Assembly: GCA_024742735.1 (NCBI GenBank)
Contig: JANSXV010000004.1
Coordinates: forward strand, 62,001-126,000
DNA from: Alphaproteobacteria bacterium
GTDB taxonomy: Bacteria; Pseudomonadota; Alphaproteobacteria; Caulobacterales; Maricaulaceae
DNA length: 64,000 bases
Reading direction: 5' to 3'
In this document: positions 62,812-64,000 of the stretch, one piece after another
Layout: the number at the start of each line of letters is the position of its first letter
Position numbering within the stretch: the stretch's first letter is position 1
Notes under the pieces: model-generated
What the model saw: the letters and a program-made list of their open reading frames with translations, nothing else
Told to the model about the DNA's origin: nothing
Database searches by the model: none
Translations under genes and position numbers: made by a program

Positions 62812-62922
62812 GAATCAAGTCGATCCGAGTGACGCTGTCAGCGTTAACCTTATTCGCACTGTGACGCGACAATTCCTTAGGAGAAGTTAACGAGGGTTTG
62901 ACTCGCAGGGTGGAATCGAGTC
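62812..62922. promoter_or_regulatory. GANTC cluster and candidate CtrA box upstream of ctrA
   Basis: GANTC sites occur at 62812-62816, 62900-62904, 62913-62917 and 62918-62922. A TTAA-N7-TTGA sequence at 62887-62901 is one base from the CtrA consensus TTAA-N7-TTAA. CcrM methylation at GANTC and CtrA autoregulation control the Caulobacter ctrA promoters, so a similar arrangement is likely. Confidence 0.65.
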
Positions 62923-62977
62923 CGCCCGCGCCGCTTCTGGCGCAGGCGGCAAGAATTCCAACAGGTTAACGAAAAGC

Positions 62978-64000
62978 TTATTCCGCCGCCTGCAACAGCT
63001 CCGGCGCCAGCGCGCCCAGCAGCGCGGCCCACTTTTCCCCGGATTCCTGTTTGCGGCCATCATAGAGAATGCGGTCCTCATAGCCGGTGATCCACAGGGC
63101 GTCCGGGTTGCGCCGGGCGATGACGATATCGCTCTGGCGATCCTCGAACGGGGTGCGGTGCAGGCGGAACACGACAACGCCTTCGGCCAGCGCCTGGCCC
63201 AGCTCGCCGCCGATGGCGCGCAGGCGTTCATCGCCTTGTGTGACGGAGACCAGCTCCATCTTGCCGGCCTCGGTGGACAGGGCGAAGCGCGAACGCTCGA
63301 TGCCGGAAAGGCCGTGCTGGCTTTCAGCGTGAAGTTTCCAGGCGGTCTCCACCGGCACGGCGAAGGCGCGGTGACCCTCGATCTCGCGGCACTGGAAGAA
63401 GTAGTGATTGTTCACGCCCATGCGCTTGAGCTCGCGCTGCATGAGGCGCAGCACATCCGCGTCGTCATTGACGGAGTCGATGATCGGCGTCTGGTTCTCC
63501 AGGGTCACGAAGGGCCGCGAGCGCAGCTTCTGCGCCGCGCTTTCCACCAGCGGATTGCGCAGGAAACGGCCCGCCTCGTCGGTGACGTACTCGCCCGCCT
63601 CATTGAGGCGCAGGAACTCATCAGGGTGGGTGAAATGGACCATGAAGGCGATGAGCACCTGAGGGTGCAGCTCGTGGAACAGGTCCAGCATCTGGAAGAA
63701 ATTATCGTCGAAGCGCTCGGGATAGAAGGCCATCTCCTTGGTCCCGATGCGGATCACCTCCAACCCGGCCTCGGCCAGCGCGTTGAGATAGTCGAAAAGG
63801 TTGCGGTTCGACAGCACCATGGGATCGCCGCCGGACAGAAGCGCTTCACGCACTTTGGGCTTGTCGGTGATCACGTCGGCATCGACCTGGGCGTTGTGGC
63901 CTTTGATGTAGTCGGTGATCTCGTGGATCGAAGCGGTGTCCTTCTCGGTCTTGCCGGTCAGGAAATCGGACCGGTAGCAGTACCGGCACCAGCTTGAGCA
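62978..64000 (-). CDS. KamA-family radical SAM protein (lysine 2,3-aminomutase-like), 5' end missing
   Basis: The frame is open to the window edge. From the edge it reads C-S-S-W-C-R-Y-C-Y-R, the CxxxCxxC cluster motif of radical-SAM enzymes, followed by ALLSGGDPMVLSNRN (the GGDP motif of the KamA family), RIGTKEMAFYP and a C-terminal half including HYFFQCREIEGHRAFAVP. About 341 codons are present; the N-terminus is outside. Whether it acts on free lysine, a protein lysine (EpmB-like) or another amino acid cannot be told. It shares its 193-base upstream side with ctrA. Confidence 0.85.
   Translation of the reverse strand, partial: CSSWCRYCYRSDFLTGKTEKDTASIHEITDYIKGHNAQVDADVITDKPKVREALLSGGDPMVLSNRNLFDYLNALAEAGLEVIRIGTKEMAFYPERFDDNFFQMLDLFHELHPQVLIAFMVHFTHPDEFLRLNEAGEYVTDEAGRFLRNPLVESAAQKLRSRPFVTLENQTPIIDSVNDDADVLRLMQRELKRMGVNNHYFFQCREIEGHRAFAVPVETAWKLHAESQHGLSGIERSRFALSTEAGKMELVSVTQGDERLRAIGGELGQALAEGVVVFRLHRTPFEDRQSDIVIARRNPDALWITGYEDRILYDGRKQESGEKWAALLGALAPELLQAAE

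Overview
The window looks like chromosomal DNA of a GC-rich alphaproteobacterium related to Caulobacter, most plausibly of the Maricaulales/Hyphomonadaceae type. The evidence is a full-length CtrA cell-cycle regulator whose upstream region carries a cluster of GANTC (CcrM-type) sites and a near-consensus CtrA box, an aa3 cytochrome oxidase operon in alphaproteobacterial order, a plant-type glutamate-cysteine ligase, and the fumC-DUF4169-ribbon-helix-helix neighbourhood. Genus assignment is inference. Genes are dense, on both strands, and mostly housekeeping. There is one tRNA and no rRNA, CRISPR array, prophage or recognisable transposase.

Layout. 1-5.2 kb: end of trmFO, an EEP-fold membrane protein, a squalene/phytoene-synthase-like protein, Fe-SOD with a clear terminator, a beta-lactamase-fold lipoprotein and an azoreductase. 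5.3-9.7 kb: a palindromic element, a RusA-like resolvase, fumC, two small conserved proteins, a DUF1499 membrane protein and pdxH. 9.8-15.8 kb: a J-domain protein, a small toxin-antitoxin-like pair of lower GC, aroC, a MurD2-type ligase facing a MurL-type epimerase, and an AlkA-like glycosylase. 15.9-28 kb: tRNA-Leu(UAA), a ClpP-like protease, a VWA lipoprotein, CinA-like, sfsA, a thioesterase, an M28 peptidase, map, an alcohol dehydrogenase, an EAL phosphodiesterase, and a TetR regulator with a probable target and operator. 28-34.5 kb: the cytochrome c oxidase operon ctaC-ctaD-ctaB-coxF-ctaG-ctaE-DUF983-SURF1 on the minus strand. 34.7-47 kb: a TPR protein, tldD, a TonB-receptor-like protein, a DUF2891/POT transporter pair, rnhA, msrB, ubiA. 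47-53 kb: rsmE carrying a large in-frame insertion, gshA, a GIY-YIG gene between palindromic repeats, prmA and tyrS. 53-64 kb: metabolic genes, rmuC, a CelD-like acetyltransferase, a sugar dehydrogenase, ctrA, and a truncated lysine-2,3-aminomutase-family gene.

The most unusual feature is a set of palindromic repeats associated with small nuclease-family genes. In rsmE, a roughly 711-bp in-frame segment holds a DUF559 (Vsr-like PD-(D/E)XK) domain between two related inverted-repeat units, and all of it is read as one 491-codon gene. About 1.5 kb downstream, a GIY-YIG gene sits between two paired-hairpin (REPIN-like) repeats of another family. Copies of these families also lie at 5.4, 7.5, 7.8, 25.1 and (degenerate) 61.9 kb, and one supplies the C-terminus of a DUF4169 protein. 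Both nuclease folds are known from homing endonucleases, so a nuclease-driven palindromic mobile element is a reasonable, untested hypothesis. A second point of interest is the MurD2/MurL pair, which suggests an alternative route for placing D-glutamate in peptidoglycan.
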